From: Rhodoferax sp. UBA5149
Lineage (GTDB): Bacteria > Pseudomonadota > Gammaproteobacteria > Burkholderiales > Burkholderiaceae_C
Length of the DNA stretch: 27,835 bases
Assembly (NCBI RefSeq): GCF_002413825.1
Contig: NZ_DHXT01000097.1
Coordinates: 79,467 to 107,301, forward strand
Direction: 5' to 3'
Positions within the stretch are counted from its first letter, which is position 1; every line of letters begins with the position of its first letter. Of the stretch, positions 14,741-22,497 are shown piece by piece. The position numbers and the translations under genes are program-made. The notes beneath the pieces are model-generated. The model did not search any database. It was not told the origin of the DNA and saw only the letters and a list, made by a program, of their open reading frames with translations.

Positions 14741-15519
14741 AGCTGACCCAGCTTTTGCAGCATTTGGTCGGAGGTCTGGATCGCCTTGGAGTTCATCTCG
14801 TACGCCCGTTGGGTCTGAATCATCGTGACCAGTTCCTGCACCACGTTGACGTTGGATGTTTCGACAAAACCTGGCATCAATGCGCCAAGTCCGTTGGCGC
14901 CAGGCGTGCCGCTGTTGGGTTGACCGGATGCGGAGCTCTCTGCATAAAGGTTTTGTCCCTTGGGGTCCAGGCCTGCCGGGTTGATGAAGCTGGCCAGCGC
15001 GATGGTGCCAATTGCCTGTGGCGTCGTGTTGCCCGGAATCTGGGCGGTGACGGTGCCGTCGCCCCCAATGCTGATGCCGGTGGCGTTTGCCGGCACCGTC
15101 ACGCCATTTGCAATCGGCAAGCCGGTGGCCGTGACCAAGCGCCCCTGCGAGTCGATCTGGAACGATCCGTCACGTGTGTAATTGGTGGTGCCGTCCGGCA
15201 TGGTGACCTGAAAGAAGCCATTGCCTTGAATGGCGACATCGAGTTTGTTGCCGGATTGTTGCAGAGCGCCTTGCGCAAACGAACGACTGGTGGCCACGGT
15301 TCGCACTCCCAGACCAATTTGCAGCCCGGTAGGTAATTGGGATTGCTCAGAGCTGTTCGAGCCAGCCTGACGCAGGTTCTGGTACATGAGGTCTTCAAAC
15401 ACGGCGTTGGCCCGCTTGAAACCGTTGGTTGATGCGTTGGCCAGGTTGTTGGAGATCACGTCCAGCTGTGTTTGCTGGGCTTCCATGCCGGTTTTGGAGA
15501 TCCACAGAGAGTTGATCAT
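14737..15519 (-). CDS. flgG: Flagellar distal rod protein FlgG
   Basis: FlgG builds the distal rod. The 260-residue length equals that of enterobacterial FlgG. The protein has the N-terminal MINSLWISKTGMEAQQTQLD and NNLANASTNGFKRANAVFED, the LPTGLQIGLGVRTVATSRSF segment, NYTRDGSFQID, and the C-terminal NVVQELVTMIQTQRAYEMNS with its final helix KAIQTSDQMLQKL. It is exported by the flagellar type III system and needs no signal peptide. It lies between flgF (54-base gap) and flgH (overlap). Confidence 0.98.
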   Translation of the reverse strand: MINSLWISKTGMEAQQTQLDVISNNLANASTNGFKRANAVFEDLMYQNLRQAGSNSSEQSQLPTGLQIGLGVRTVATSRSFAQGALQQSGNKLDVAIQGNGFFQVTMPDGTTNYTRDGSFQIDSQGRLVTATGLPIANGVTVPANATGISIGGDGTVTAQIPGNTTPQAIGTIALASFINPAGLDPKGQNLYAESSASGQPNSGTPGANGLGALMPGFVETSNVNVVQELVTMIQTQRAYEMNSKAIQTSDQMLQKLGQL

Positions 15520-15573
15520 GATGGTGTCCTTGGCTTGTTCATTGAATTGAATGGGCGCAAACGCGTGGTTTGC

Positions 15574-16314
15574 TTAACCCTGCACGTTGAGCAGCTGGCC
15601 GGCTGATTTGTCATTGGATTCGGCGGTTTGCAGCAGACGCATTTGTGTCTCAAACTGGCGCGCGGTCTGGATCATGCCGACCATGGTTTCAATCGCGTTC
15701 ACATTGGACCCCTCCAGCACACCCGCCGACACGCGGGCGTTGGTGTCGTTGGGCAAGGGGTCGCCTGAGGTGGCTCGGAACAGACCATCGGTGCTCCGTT
15801 TCAGCGGGTCGTCGGTGGTGGGGGTTACCAGCTTCAGGCGTCCGACGCCGGTGGGGGGCTGGTTGCCCACCTTGGCGCTGAGATTGCCGTCGAAACCGAT
15901 GGCGACTTCCGCGCCGGTGGGAACGGATATGGGGGAGCCACCGTCGGATAAAACCGTCAGTCCATTGCTGGTGAGCAAGGTGCCGTCGGGTGACACTGCA
16001 AACGATCCGTTGCGGGTGTAGGACTCGGTCCCGTCCAGTCCCTGGACAGCAAACCATGAGTTGCCGGTGGCCATGGCGTCCAGGCTGCGCCCGGTTCGTT
16101 GTGCTGATCCGGGCGTATCCAGATGGCCGGCGGTGGCCTCCACCGCCAACACGCGCGTGGGCGCGCCGTCGCCGCGCACGGGTACGGCACGAAAGGTGGA
16201 CAACTCAGCCCGAAAGCCATTGGTGGAGGCGTTGGCCAGGTTGTTGGACAAGACCGCCTGACGCTGGGCGGCCGCGTTCGCGCCAGACATCGCGGTGTAG
16301 ATAAGATGATCCAT
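15574..16314 (-). CDS. flgF: Flagellar proximal rod protein FlgF
   Basis: FlgF is a proximal rod protein. The 246 residues start MDHLIYTAMSGANAAAQRQA and continue VLSNNLANASTNGFRAELST, with YTRNGSFAVSPDGTLLTSNG in the middle and NVNAIETMVGMIQTARQFET at the end. These are the rod/hook-family hallmarks, and the MDxxIYTAMxGA start distinguishes FlgF from FlgG. The length matches the family (about 250). It lies 38 bases after flgE. Confidence 0.97.
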   Translation of the reverse strand: MDHLIYTAMSGANAAAQRQAVLSNNLANASTNGFRAELSTFRAVPVRGDGAPTRVLAVEATAGHLDTPGSAQRTGRSLDAMATGNSWFAVQGLDGTESYTRNGSFAVSPDGTLLTSNGLTVLSDGGSPISVPTGAEVAIGFDGNLSAKVGNQPPTGVGRLKLVTPTTDDPLKRSTDGLFRATSGDPLPNDTNARVSAGVLEGSNVNAIETMVGMIQTARQFETQMRLLQTAESNDKSAGQLLNVQG

Positions 16315-16352
16315 GGCGGGTCCGGTTCAGGAGTTGGTTAGGTCAATGCAGA

Positions 16353-17561
16353 TCAGCGCAGGTTGACCAGTGTTGACATGATCTGATCCTGCGTTTTGAT
16401 CGTTTGCGCGTTGGCCTGGTAGGCCCGTTGCGCGGTCATCATATTGACCAGCTCTGCCGTCAAATCAATGTTGGACTCTTCCAGTGCACCCGACGTCAGC
16501 ACGCCAAATTTTCCTGCGCCCGGCGAGCCTTGCACGGGCTGTCCCGAGGCATAGGTTTCAATCCAGTTTCCGCCGCCGGTGGGGGAAAGCCCCTGGACAT
16601 TTCGGAAGTCGGCCAAAGCGACCTGCCCAGCCGCTTGCGTCTGGCCATTGGAGTAGCGTGCAGTGATGACGCCATCGACACCAATTTTGAGGCCGATCAG
16701 CTCACCGGACGTGTAGCCGTCCTGTGTCAGGTTGGATACGGCAAAGCCAGCGCCAAATTGAGTCGCTTTGCTGACATCCACTGTGACGGGAAAGGGGGGG
16801 ACGATGCTGGGGGCAGGCGGTGTCAGAGTCAGCGCGCCGACCGTGGAGCTTGTCAGTGCGCCGCTGGCGTCGAACACCAGCGAGCCCACGGTGGCGCCGG
16901 CTGGGTTTTGGTAGACCGCCCACTCGTCCGTTCCTGCCGTCACCGGAGTTACCTTGCTGAAATACAGATTGACGGGAACCGGGACGCCTTGCGAGTCATA
17001 AGCGGTCATTGCCGTGCCGTAAGTGGTTGCTATGGGGCTCACCACGGGCAGGATGGGTGCACGTGCGTCCAGATTGAATTCCGCTGTAATAGCCGCCGTC
17101 TGCTTGGCGCCGATGGGGGCAGCAGTGGGAAGTTGCAGGGGCTGGATCGTGGTGCTGGTTGGAACGCCTTTAATGTCTGTCGGATAACCCATCACGTTAG
17201 CGCCCTTGTTGGTGACGACATTGCCCAGCTTGTCAAGCTTGAACTGGCCATCCCGCGTGTAGGCCGCGGATTTGTCGGGAAGGCGCAACTCAAAAAAACC
17301 GCCACCATTGATGGCAACATCAAGGTCGTTGCCGGTGATATTGACATTGCCTTGGGAAAACAGTTGGGACGTCGTGGCCAGCTCAACGCCGATGCCTGCG
17401 CCGCCGCCGCTTCCTGAACCGAGGGAGGCCGCGACAATATCCGAAAATTCAGCACGCGAGGACTTCATGCCAACGGTGTTGGCGTTGGCAATGTTGTTGC
17501 CGATCACGTCGAGGCTGCGGCTGGAGGCGTTCAAGCCAGAGAGAGCTGATTGAAATGACAT
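16353..17561 (-). CDS. flgE: Flagellar hook protein FlgE
   Basis: FlgE polymerises into the hook, the universal joint between rod and filament. The 402 residues have the hook N-terminus SFQSALSGLNASSRSLDVIG with NNIANANTVGMKSSRAEFSD, the D1-domain DLDVAINGGGFFELRLPDKS and YTRDGQFKLDKLGNV, a variable surface domain rich in Val, Thr, Pro and Ala, and the C-terminal IDLTAELVNMMTAQRAYQAN with a final helix. AGGAAAA precedes ATG 17561 at normal distance. Confidence 0.97.
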   Translation of the reverse strand: MSFQSALSGLNASSRSLDVIGNNIANANTVGMKSSRAEFSDIVAASLGSGSGGGAGIGVELATTSQLFSQGNVNITGNDLDVAINGGGFFELRLPDKSAAYTRDGQFKLDKLGNVVTNKGANVMGYPTDIKGVPTSTTIQPLQLPTAAPIGAKQTAAITAEFNLDARAPILPVVSPIATTYGTAMTAYDSQGVPVPVNLYFSKVTPVTAGTDEWAVYQNPAGATVGSLVFDASGALTSSTVGALTLTPPAPSIVPPFPVTVDVSKATQFGAGFAVSNLTQDGYTSGELIGLKIGVDGVITARYSNGQTQAAGQVALADFRNVQGLSPTGGGNWIETYASGQPVQGSPGAGKFGVLTSGALEESNIDLTAELVNMMTAQRAYQANAQTIKTQDQIMSTLVNLR

Positions 17562-17590
17562 GGTGTTTTCCTTTGGAAGTGCGCTGTTGT

Positions 17591-18271
17591 CTAGAGAATT
17601 GCCTTGATGCTGTCATAGGCCACGGCAGTGCGTCCTTGCAGCTGTACCGTCATGGCGCCGTTGTCGCTGCCGACCGAAACGACTGTGTCGCGGGCCAGTG
17701 ATGTCGTTGCGACGGCCTGGCCGGCCAGGGTGGCGGTCACGCGAAAACTTGGTGCGCCGACGTCCTTATAGGATGAAGAATCCCAGTCAAAAGATTGCCG
17801 ACCCGCTTCCAGCGGACCCATGTTGAAGGTATCCACAACCTGACCCCCGGGTGACAGGATCTCCACTTTCACAGCGTCCGCCTTGCCACTCAACTCAATA
17901 GCACCGCTGGCCACGCCTGCGTTATTGGTCAAGGTGTTGCTTGCAACCAGCACACCATGTCCCACCATCGAGGAGCCTTGCAGCACCTGCATGGATGTGA
18001 ATTGCGTCGCCATGCTTTTCAAAGTTTCGTTGACCTGCTGAATGCCCGTGACGGTATTGATCTGCGCCATCTGGCTGGTCATTTGTGCGTTGTCCATCGG
18101 ATTCATCGGATCCTGGTTGTTGAGCTGCGCGACCAGCAGCTTCAGAAAACGATCCTGTGACGCGGCCGTGTCAGTGGCTGCCGTCGAGGTGCTCGACGGA
18201 GTCGTGCTTGTCGCGGCGGTTGACGTGGTAGCGGCAGTCGCGGCGGTGGCGGCAGTTGTGGCGGAAAGCAT
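17591..18271 (-). CDS. flgD: Flagellar hook-capping scaffold protein FlgD
   Basis: FlgD caps the hook while FlgE is assembled and is then lost. The 226 residues contain the family core DRFLKLLVAQLNNQDPMNPM followed by DNAQMTSQMAQINTVTGIQQ, and a C-terminal FlgD Ig/Tudor-like part with QSFDWDSSSYKD and a VVSVGSDNGAMTVQLQG end. Residues 3-38 are almost only Ala, Thr and Ser, a low-complexity lead encoded by GC-rich imperfect triplet repeats (18160-18262). FlgD N-termini carry the export signal and are disordered, so this may be harmless. The gene lies between flgC (17-base gap) and flgE. Confidence 0.96.
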   Translation of the reverse strand: MLSATTAATAATAATTSTAATSTTPSSTSTAATDTAASQDRFLKLLVAQLNNQDPMNPMDNAQMTSQMAQINTVTGIQQVNETLKSMATQFTSMQVLQGSSMVGHGVLVASNTLTNNAGVASGAIELSGKADAVKVEILSPGGQVVDTFNMGPLEAGRQSFDWDSSSYKDVGAPSFRVTATLAGQAVATTSLARDTVVSVGSDNGAMTVQLQGRTAVAYDSIKAIL

Positions 18272-18288
18272 GGGGAGGTCCTTTGAAT

Positions 18289-18693
18289 TTACTGACCCAT
18301 TTGCAGGGTTTTGAGTAGCAGGGTCTTGGCCGTGTTCATGACTTCGACGTTGTTCTGGTATGAGCGCGATGCGGAAATCATGTTGACCATTTCTTCCACC
18401 GGATTCACGTTGGAATGGGTGACGTACCCTTCAGCGTCGGCGGAAGGGTGGCTTGGGTCATGCACTTTGCGCAGCGGCTCATTGCTCTCGCGGATGGCGG
18501 AGACCCGCACACCCGATGAGGCATCCGAGCCCATGGGTGTCGTCTCAAACACCACTTGCCGACCTTTGTAGCCTTGTCCATCGGGGCCCGCCACGGCGTC
18601 CGCGTTGGCCAGGTTGCTGGCTACCACGTTGAGGCGCTGTGCCTGCGCGCTGATGGCACTGCCGGATACATTGAATATCGAGAACATGGACAT
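18289..18693 (-). CDS. flgC: Flagellar proximal rod protein FlgC
   Basis: FlgC is a short rod protein. The 134 residues contain FSIFNVSGSAISAQAQRLNV, then VASNLANADAV, the FlgC-typical YKGRQVVFETTPMG, and a C-terminal YVTHSNVNPVEEMVNMISAS with RSYQNNVEVMNTAKTLLLKT. The length equals the usual 134-140. GGAG lies seven bases before the first ATG (18693). It is the second gene of the operon, 26 bases after flgB. Confidence 0.97.
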   Translation of the reverse strand: MSMFSIFNVSGSAISAQAQRLNVVASNLANADAVAGPDGQGYKGRQVVFETTPMGSDASSGVRVSAIRESNEPLRKVHDPSHPSADAEGYVTHSNVNPVEEMVNMISASRSYQNNVEVMNTAKTLLLKTLQMGQ

Positions 18694-18719
18694 GGAGGAT
18701 CTCCGCAGGTGTACCAGGC

Positions 18720-19166
18720 TTACTGGCCCTGAATGGCGCTCAAGATTGTCTTGGAGTAGCCGTTAATGAAACGAAGAGTCGCCTCGTAGCGGACTGAGTT
18801 GTCAACAAAATTGGCCCGCTCGCGGTCAAGGTCAACACTGTTGCCGTCAAGGCTGGGCTGGGTTTGAGCGGCGTAAGCTAGCGTGGACGCGCCGCCCAGG
18901 GTCCCAATGGAGCCGCTAGACAGAGGGATGTGATTGGGGTGCGTCGTGCCGTTGCCGCCGCCGTCTTGGAGGCTGTTGCTGAGACTCAGGCCGCCATTCA
19001 AGCCGCCGCTAGCATTGTTCATGGCGTCTTTGAAATTCAGATCACGGGCCATATAGCCGGGTGTGTCGGCGTTGGCAATGTTGCTGGCTATGATGCGCTG
19101 CCGTTCAGCGCGCAGCACCAGGGCCTTCGCATGGAAGTCCAACCCACTGGTCATATTTGCGAACAT
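18720..19166 (-). CDS. flgB: Flagellar proximal rod protein FlgB
   Basis: FlgB is the first axial rod protein, near the MS ring. The 148 residues contain LDFHAKALVLRAERQRIIAS and NIANADTPGYMARDLNFKDA, a Gly/Asn/Ser-rich middle, and a C-terminal GNSVDLDRERANFVDNSVRY typical of FlgB. I choose ATG 19166 because AGGTG stands six bases before it; a TTG at 19178 would put that site inside the gene. It is the first gene of the minus-strand operon and is divergent from flgA. Confidence 0.97.
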   Translation of the reverse strand: MFANMTSGLDFHAKALVLRAERQRIIASNIANADTPGYMARDLNFKDAMNNASGGLNGGLSLSNSLQDGGGNGTTHPNHIPLSSGSIGTLGGASTLAYAAQTQPSLDGNSVDLDRERANFVDNSVRYEATLRFINGYSKTILSAIQGQ

Positions 19167-19347
19167 GAAGCACCTCAACTTTTGGTTATCTGACCCTACG
19201 GCGGTGGCTATAGGCTTCGATATGCGGCAATTATGGGAATTACTTAAATTTTCGATGCCTTTAATAACGGGGGAATCCGCCGTTACTTGCGTGTTTTATG
19301 GCATGCGTGCCTGTCTATAGTCACGGTGACAAGACTGTAAGGCTGCC
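19167..19347. promoter_or_regulatory. Divergent flgB-flgA control region
   Basis: This 181-base AT-rich stretch must drive both flgBCDEFGHIJKL (minus) and flgA (plus). A TATAGT at 19316-19321 is a plausible flgA -10, but no good -35 lies 17 bases upstream. That fits an activator-dependent flagellar promoter. A 19-bp near-palindrome lies upstream at 19266-19284. I saw no sigma-28 or clear sigma-54 site. Confidence 0.5.
19266..19284. promoter_or_regulatory. Near-palindrome, candidate flagellar activator site
   Basis: AACGGGGGAATCCGCCGTT agrees with its own reverse complement at 16 of 19 positions, giving AACGGnGGAnTCCnCCGTT. It is about 30 bases upstream of the possible flgA -10, a position suited to an activator. 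Which regulator binds, for example FlhDC, is a guess. Confidence 0.4.
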
Positions 19348-20100
19348 ATGTTCAACAAGTTCCCCAACCCTATCCACCGGCTGCCCGCAGCATTCGGTCT
19401 GGCCGCGGCCTTCTGTTTCACCCTGGGTGCACCTACACAGGCGGCTGCTCAGGTAGCAGGCGTGAGGCCTGAATTCTTCGACGCCACACAGCGCTGGCTG
19501 GATAACGCAGTTTCAAGTGTTCGCCCTTCAGGGACGGCCCCGCTTCGCATGGAAGTCACGGTCGGCGAGCTGGATAGTCGGCTTCGACTGGCGCCGTGTG
19601 CAAGGGTGGAGCCCTATATTCCGGTGGGGACGAGCCTGTGGGGGAAAACCCGGCTGGGTCTGCGCTGCCTGGAGGGTGCCGCCAAATGGAATGTTTTTCT
19701 GCCTGTGACCGTCAAGGCTTATGGTGCCGCTTGGGTTATCAAGGGCAATGTGGCTCCTGGCGCCGTTTTGACTGAGGCCGATGCAATCGAAACGGAGGTC
19801 GATTGGGCTGAGGATGCCAGTCCTGTCGTTTCCAACCCATCGCTATGGGTCGGGCAGGTGGCGTCAAGGGCGTTGACAACGGGGCAAGCGTTGCGGCAGG
19901 GGATGATCAAACCGGCGCAGGTTTTCCAGGCCGGGACCCAGGTTCGTGTTGTCGCGCGGGGGTCCGGATTTCAGATTACTGCCGATGGGCAGGCACTGTC
20001 GGCTGGCGTGGTGGGGCAGTCTGCGCGGGTCAGAATGGACAATGGACGGGTGATGTCAGGCGTTGTACTGGATAACCGTACAGTGAGGCTGGAAATATGA
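19348..20100 (+). CDS. flgA: Flagellar P-ring chaperone FlgA
   Basis: FlgA helps assemble the P-ring (FlgI) in the periplasm. The 250 residues begin with a Sec signal peptide (hydrophobic AAFGLAAAFCFTLGAPTQAAA, probable cut near residue 34). The C-terminal half is the SAF/FlgA fold: VIKGNVAPGAVLTEADAIET, LTTGQALRQGMIKPAQVFQA and a final GVVLDNRTVRLEI. The AAGG six bases before the ATG is adequate. The length is within the family range. flgA is divergent from flgB and followed after 96 bases by flgM. Confidence 0.95.
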   Translation: MFNKFPNPIHRLPAAFGLAAAFCFTLGAPTQAAAQVAGVRPEFFDATQRWLDNAVSSVRPSGTAPLRMEVTVGELDSRLRLAPCARVEPYIPVGTSLWGKTRLGLRCLEGAAKWNVFLPVTVKAYGAAWVIKGNVAPGAVLTEADAIETEVDWAEDASPVVSNPSLWVGQVASRALTTGQALRQGMIKPAQVFQAGTQVRVVARGSGFQITADGQALSAGVVGQSARVRMDNGRVMSGVVLDNRTVRLEI

Positions 20101-20127
20101 GATCTTCCCATCGCTTGCAAATAAGGC

Positions 20128-20154
20128 TAAAGCCCGCCAGAATTTGGCCGATAG
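20128..20154 (+). promoter_or_regulatory. Sigma-28 (FliA) promoter of flgM
   Basis: TAAA at 20128-20131 and GCCGATAG at 20147-20154, separated by exactly 15 bases, match the flagellar sigma-28 consensus TAAA-N15-GCCGATAA with one mismatch. The -10 lies 42 bases before the flgM ATG. It would give late, FliA-dependent expression of flgM-flgN. Confidence 0.85.
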
Positions 20155-20196
20155 TAATCGTACGAGGCTACATTTATAGTAGTTTTGGAGAGCACG

Positions 20197-20523
20197 ATGA
20201 AAATAGGTCAACCTTCAGATAATCCAATCCCGGTCAATACGACCGCTTCGCCTGTGTCCCCCAAGGGCGGTCAGAACGCGAGTTCGACGGCCAATGCCGC
20301 CGCAGCAAAGAGCACGCAGTCGGCGGGTGTCGCCGTCACCGTGTCCACGTTGGCGCGTACGATGAGCGCGGCCAAGTCGGGCGAAACAGCAGATATCGAT
20401 ACGGCAAAAGTCGAGTCAGTGCGGTCGGCCATTCAGCAGGGCACTTACGTGGTGAACCCGGCAGCCATTGCCGATAAATTGCTGGCCAATGCCCAGGAAA
20501 TGCTCGATCGCACCCGTGGCTGA
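20197..20523 (+). CDS. flgM: Anti-sigma-28 factor FlgM
   Basis: FlgM binds and inhibits FliA until the hook is complete, then is exported through the flagellum. The 108 residues start MKIGQPSDNPIPV, have a long disordered Ala/Ser/Thr-rich stretch, and end in the FliA-binding helices VESVRSAIQQGTYVVNPAAI with ADKLLANAQEMLDRTRG. GGAG lies seven bases before ATG 20197; an upstream in-frame TTG (20185) would include the ribosome site and is rejected. A sigma-28 promoter precedes the gene, giving a feedback loop with fliA encoded convergently nearby. Confidence 0.95.
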   Translation: MKIGQPSDNPIPVNTTASPVSPKGGQNASSTANAAAAKSTQSAGVAVTVSTLARTMSAAKSGETADIDTAKVESVRSAIQQGTYVVNPAAIADKLLANAQEMLDRTRG

Positions 20524-20550
20524 GCCTGAGTCGATTATTTTATAAGTCCA

Positions 20551-20934
20551 ATGATGTTTCCCGCTCACATAGAAAATGCACTGATTGACGTTGAACTTCA
20601 TTTCAACGACGTGTCGGCTGCACTTGTGAGTGGCGAGCCACTGGCATTGGCGACTGCCAGCGCCACGCTGCGGCAAGCCGCCCTAGATATTTCTGGATTG
20701 CTGCAAGGCCTGGCGCCCGCTGATCTCAAGAACAAAAACTTGAAACTGCGCTTGAAAAAGATTGCTGATGGCATGGCCGTCCAACGGCAGAGCCTGATCC
20801 GTCGAACGGTGTTGGTTGAGATGGCCTTGAACGCCATAGTTCCAGCCACCCGTGATGCAACCTATGCGAAAACCAGCGGACCCTACGGGAGCGCCGGCAA
20901 GCAAACAGGCGCATTCAAATATCTGGCTGCCTGA
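20551..20934 (+). CDS. flgN: Probable flagellar chaperone FlgN
   Basis: The 127-residue protein is mostly alpha-helical with no membrane segment or signal peptide, and lies 27 bases after flgM in the usual flgM-flgN position. FlgN is the export chaperone for FlgK and FlgL. Features in keeping are an acidic amphipathic N-terminal helix (HIENALIDVELHFNDVSAAL), a central basic helical stretch (LKNKNLKLRLKKIADGMAVQ), and a flexible Gly/Ser/Thr-rich tail. No strong sequence signature is visible, so the call rests mainly on position, size and composition. The ribosome site is weak. ATG 20551 and ATG 20554 are adjacent possible starts. Confidence 0.75.
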   Translation: MMFPAHIENALIDVELHFNDVSAALVSGEPLALATASATLRQAALDISGLLQGLAPADLKNKNLKLRLKKIADGMAVQRQSLIRRTVLVEMALNAIVPATRDATYAKTSGPYGSAGKQTGAFKYLAA

Positions 20935-20995
20935 GCCAGCTTGTCTGCCCAGTCTGAGCCGGGCTATTCCATCGAATTAAGTTAGATGCACGCAC

Positions 20996-21017
20996 GCCTT
21001 CAGTTGCCACTGAAGGC
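20996..21017. terminator. Bidirectional hairpin between flgN and fliA
   Basis: GCCTTCAGT and ACTGAAGGC form a perfect 9-bp stem with a TGCC loop, centred between the convergent flgN and fliA stops. No long T-run follows on either side, but position and stem quality support a shared terminator. Confidence 0.65.
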
Positions 21018-21025
21018 CTTGGCGT

Positions 21026-21742
21026 TTAGTGCGCCCGCATCTTGGCCCGCAGCCGGGCAATGGATTGGCTGTGCAGTTGGCAAATACGTGACTCCGTCAC
21101 ATCGAGCACTGCCGCTATCTCCTTGAGATTCATGTCCTGCTCGTAATACATGCTCATGATGTATTGTTCGCGTTCTGGCAGATTCTTGATGGCGGCTACC
21201 AAAGCCTGCCGCAAGCGCTGGTCGCGCAACATATTCATCGGGTCCGCGTCTTCGTCACCCACGTGGCGGTCCAGGAAGCTGTCCTCGTCTTCGTTGCCAC
21301 GGGCCATGTCTTCCAGGTACACGAGCTGCGTCCCCCGAACTTTGCCAAGCAGGGTCTGATAGTCGGCGAGGCTCAGGCCCAGGTCGGTCGCAATTTCGCT
21401 TTCCAGTGGTGTGCGTCCCAGCTGGTGCTCAAGCCGGCGTAACGCCTGTTCGATTTCTTTCTGGCTCTTCCGGGAACCGCGAGACATCCAGTCGTTACCG
21501 CGCAGTTCGTCCAGCATGGCGCCGCGAATGCGCTGAGTGGCAAAGGTTTCAAACTGAACGCCCTGCGCCGCCTCATACCGGGTCAAGGCCTCGGACAAGC
21601 CGATCAGACCCACCTGGATCAGATCATCGACCTGCACATTCGCGGGCAACTTGGCCATCATGTGGTAGGCCAGCCGACGAACCAGCGGCTGGTACTGCTT
21701 GATCATGGCGTTGCGGTCCAGTTGTCCATTGGCGTTGTACAT
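21026..21742 (-). CDS. fliA: Flagellar sigma factor FliA (sigma-28)
   Basis: FliA directs RNA polymerase to late flagellar and chemotaxis promoters such as the flgM promoter here. The 238 residues have region 2 (QYQPLVRRLAYHMMAKLPAN, then VQVDDLIQVGLIGLSEALTR), FATQRIRGAMLDELRGNDWM, region 3 and region 4 (LPEREQYIMSMYYEQDMNLK then EIAAVLDVTESRICQLHSQS). The start is ATG 21742, which overlaps the stop of the upstream flhG-like gene as TGATG and has GGGGAG six bases upstream; a TTG one codon earlier is less likely. Length matches the family (about 239). Confidence 0.97.
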   Translation of the reverse strand: MYNANGQLDRNAMIKQYQPLVRRLAYHMMAKLPANVQVDDLIQVGLIGLSEALTRYEAAQGVQFETFATQRIRGAMLDELRGNDWMSRGSRKSQKEIEQALRRLEHQLGRTPLESEIATDLGLSLADYQTLLGKVRGTQLVYLEDMARGNEDEDSFLDRHVGDEDADPMNMLRDQRLRQALVAAIKNLPEREQYIMSMYYEQDMNLKEIAAVLDVTESRICQLHSQSIARLRAKMRAH

Positions 21743-22497
21743 CAATTGCTCCCCACAAAATGGTGACGGTGAAGCGGCATGGCATTTTCAAGAAGTCGCA
21801 AGGCAAGTCTGTGCATATCGTCGGATCGGCAGTCGTGCGCGATCATAGGGCGCACGGCTAGCGAATCAAGTCGGTAGTCCAAAAAAGTCATGGCACATTC
21901 CTGCAGATTTCGTACTGGTGAGTTGCGTGCCGTCGAGGTGTCCGGGAAGGGCGCAGTCTCTATGGAAGCAATGGTAGGGTGGAGTCTGGCGTTTAGCAAC
22001 AGTTGCTTGAGTGCTTGGTAGGCCGTCACAGATGACATTTTGACAGGGCACACGGTGAGTAAAGGCTCAATGCCGCTGCCCGGCAGCAGACGAGTCAAGA
22101 CATCGACGCGGGCGTAGATGAAAATGACACCAAAGCTCTGAAACAGGCCGCCCAGTGGGTCCAATGGAAGCCCCCGCTCCGGGGTCTGAACGCACAGCCG
22201 TTGCAGTCCAGTCGCCGCCGGTATCACGGACCACGACGAGGGCTCACTATTCTCGGCACCCGGCAGATAAGCGTCGTCCAGAAGTTGATCGAGCCCCGGG
22301 TTGGCGGCTGATTCGACCGTGGTTGCGTCCAGCACGGCGACCGGGTAGCCAAAATCGACCAACGTGGCGCACAGGCTCCACAGCAAGGGCAGTTCACCTT
22401 GCTGGTTCCCGTGACTGGCCATCGCAATGACACGAGGCGCGGACTGCGACGCAATGCTTCGCAGCCCGGCCCCCTGGTTGACGCACATGTCAAGCAT
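21742..22497 (-). CDS. flhG: FlhG/FleN-like MinD-family protein lacking the P-loop
   Basis: The 251-residue protein occupies the flhG (fleN) position between flhF and fliA. In other bacteria FlhG is a MinD-type ATPase that limits flagellar number together with FlhF. The fold can be followed: RVIAMAS starts the first strand and VDFGYPVAVLDAT matches the strand ending in the conserved LLDAD. Where the deviant Walker A KGGxGK(T/S) should stand, the sequence reads SHGNQQGELPLL, with no lysine. The later LLTVCPVKMSSVTAYQALKQ resembles the VxTPEPTSxTDAY segment. It probably cannot hydrolyse ATP like FlhG. The start is ATG 22497, behind AGGAAG at six bases, overlapping flhF by eight bases. MinD-family placement is my inference from position and partial similarity. 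Confidence 0.75.
   Translation of the reverse strand: MLDMCVNQGAGLRSIASQSAPRVIAMASHGNQQGELPLLWSLCATLVDFGYPVAVLDATTVESAANPGLDQLLDDAYLPGAENSEPSSWSVIPAATGLQRLCVQTPERGLPLDPLGGLFQSFGVIFIYARVDVLTRLLPGSGIEPLLTVCPVKMSSVTAYQALKQLLLNARLHPTIASIETAPFPDTSTARNSPVRNLQECAMTFLDYRLDSLAVRPMIAHDCRSDDMHRLALRLLENAMPLHRHHFVGSN

Noticed and set aside
20470..20477. GCCGATAA inside flgM
   Set aside because: It encodes Ala-Asp-Lys of the conserved FlgM helix and has no -35 TAAA at the right distance.
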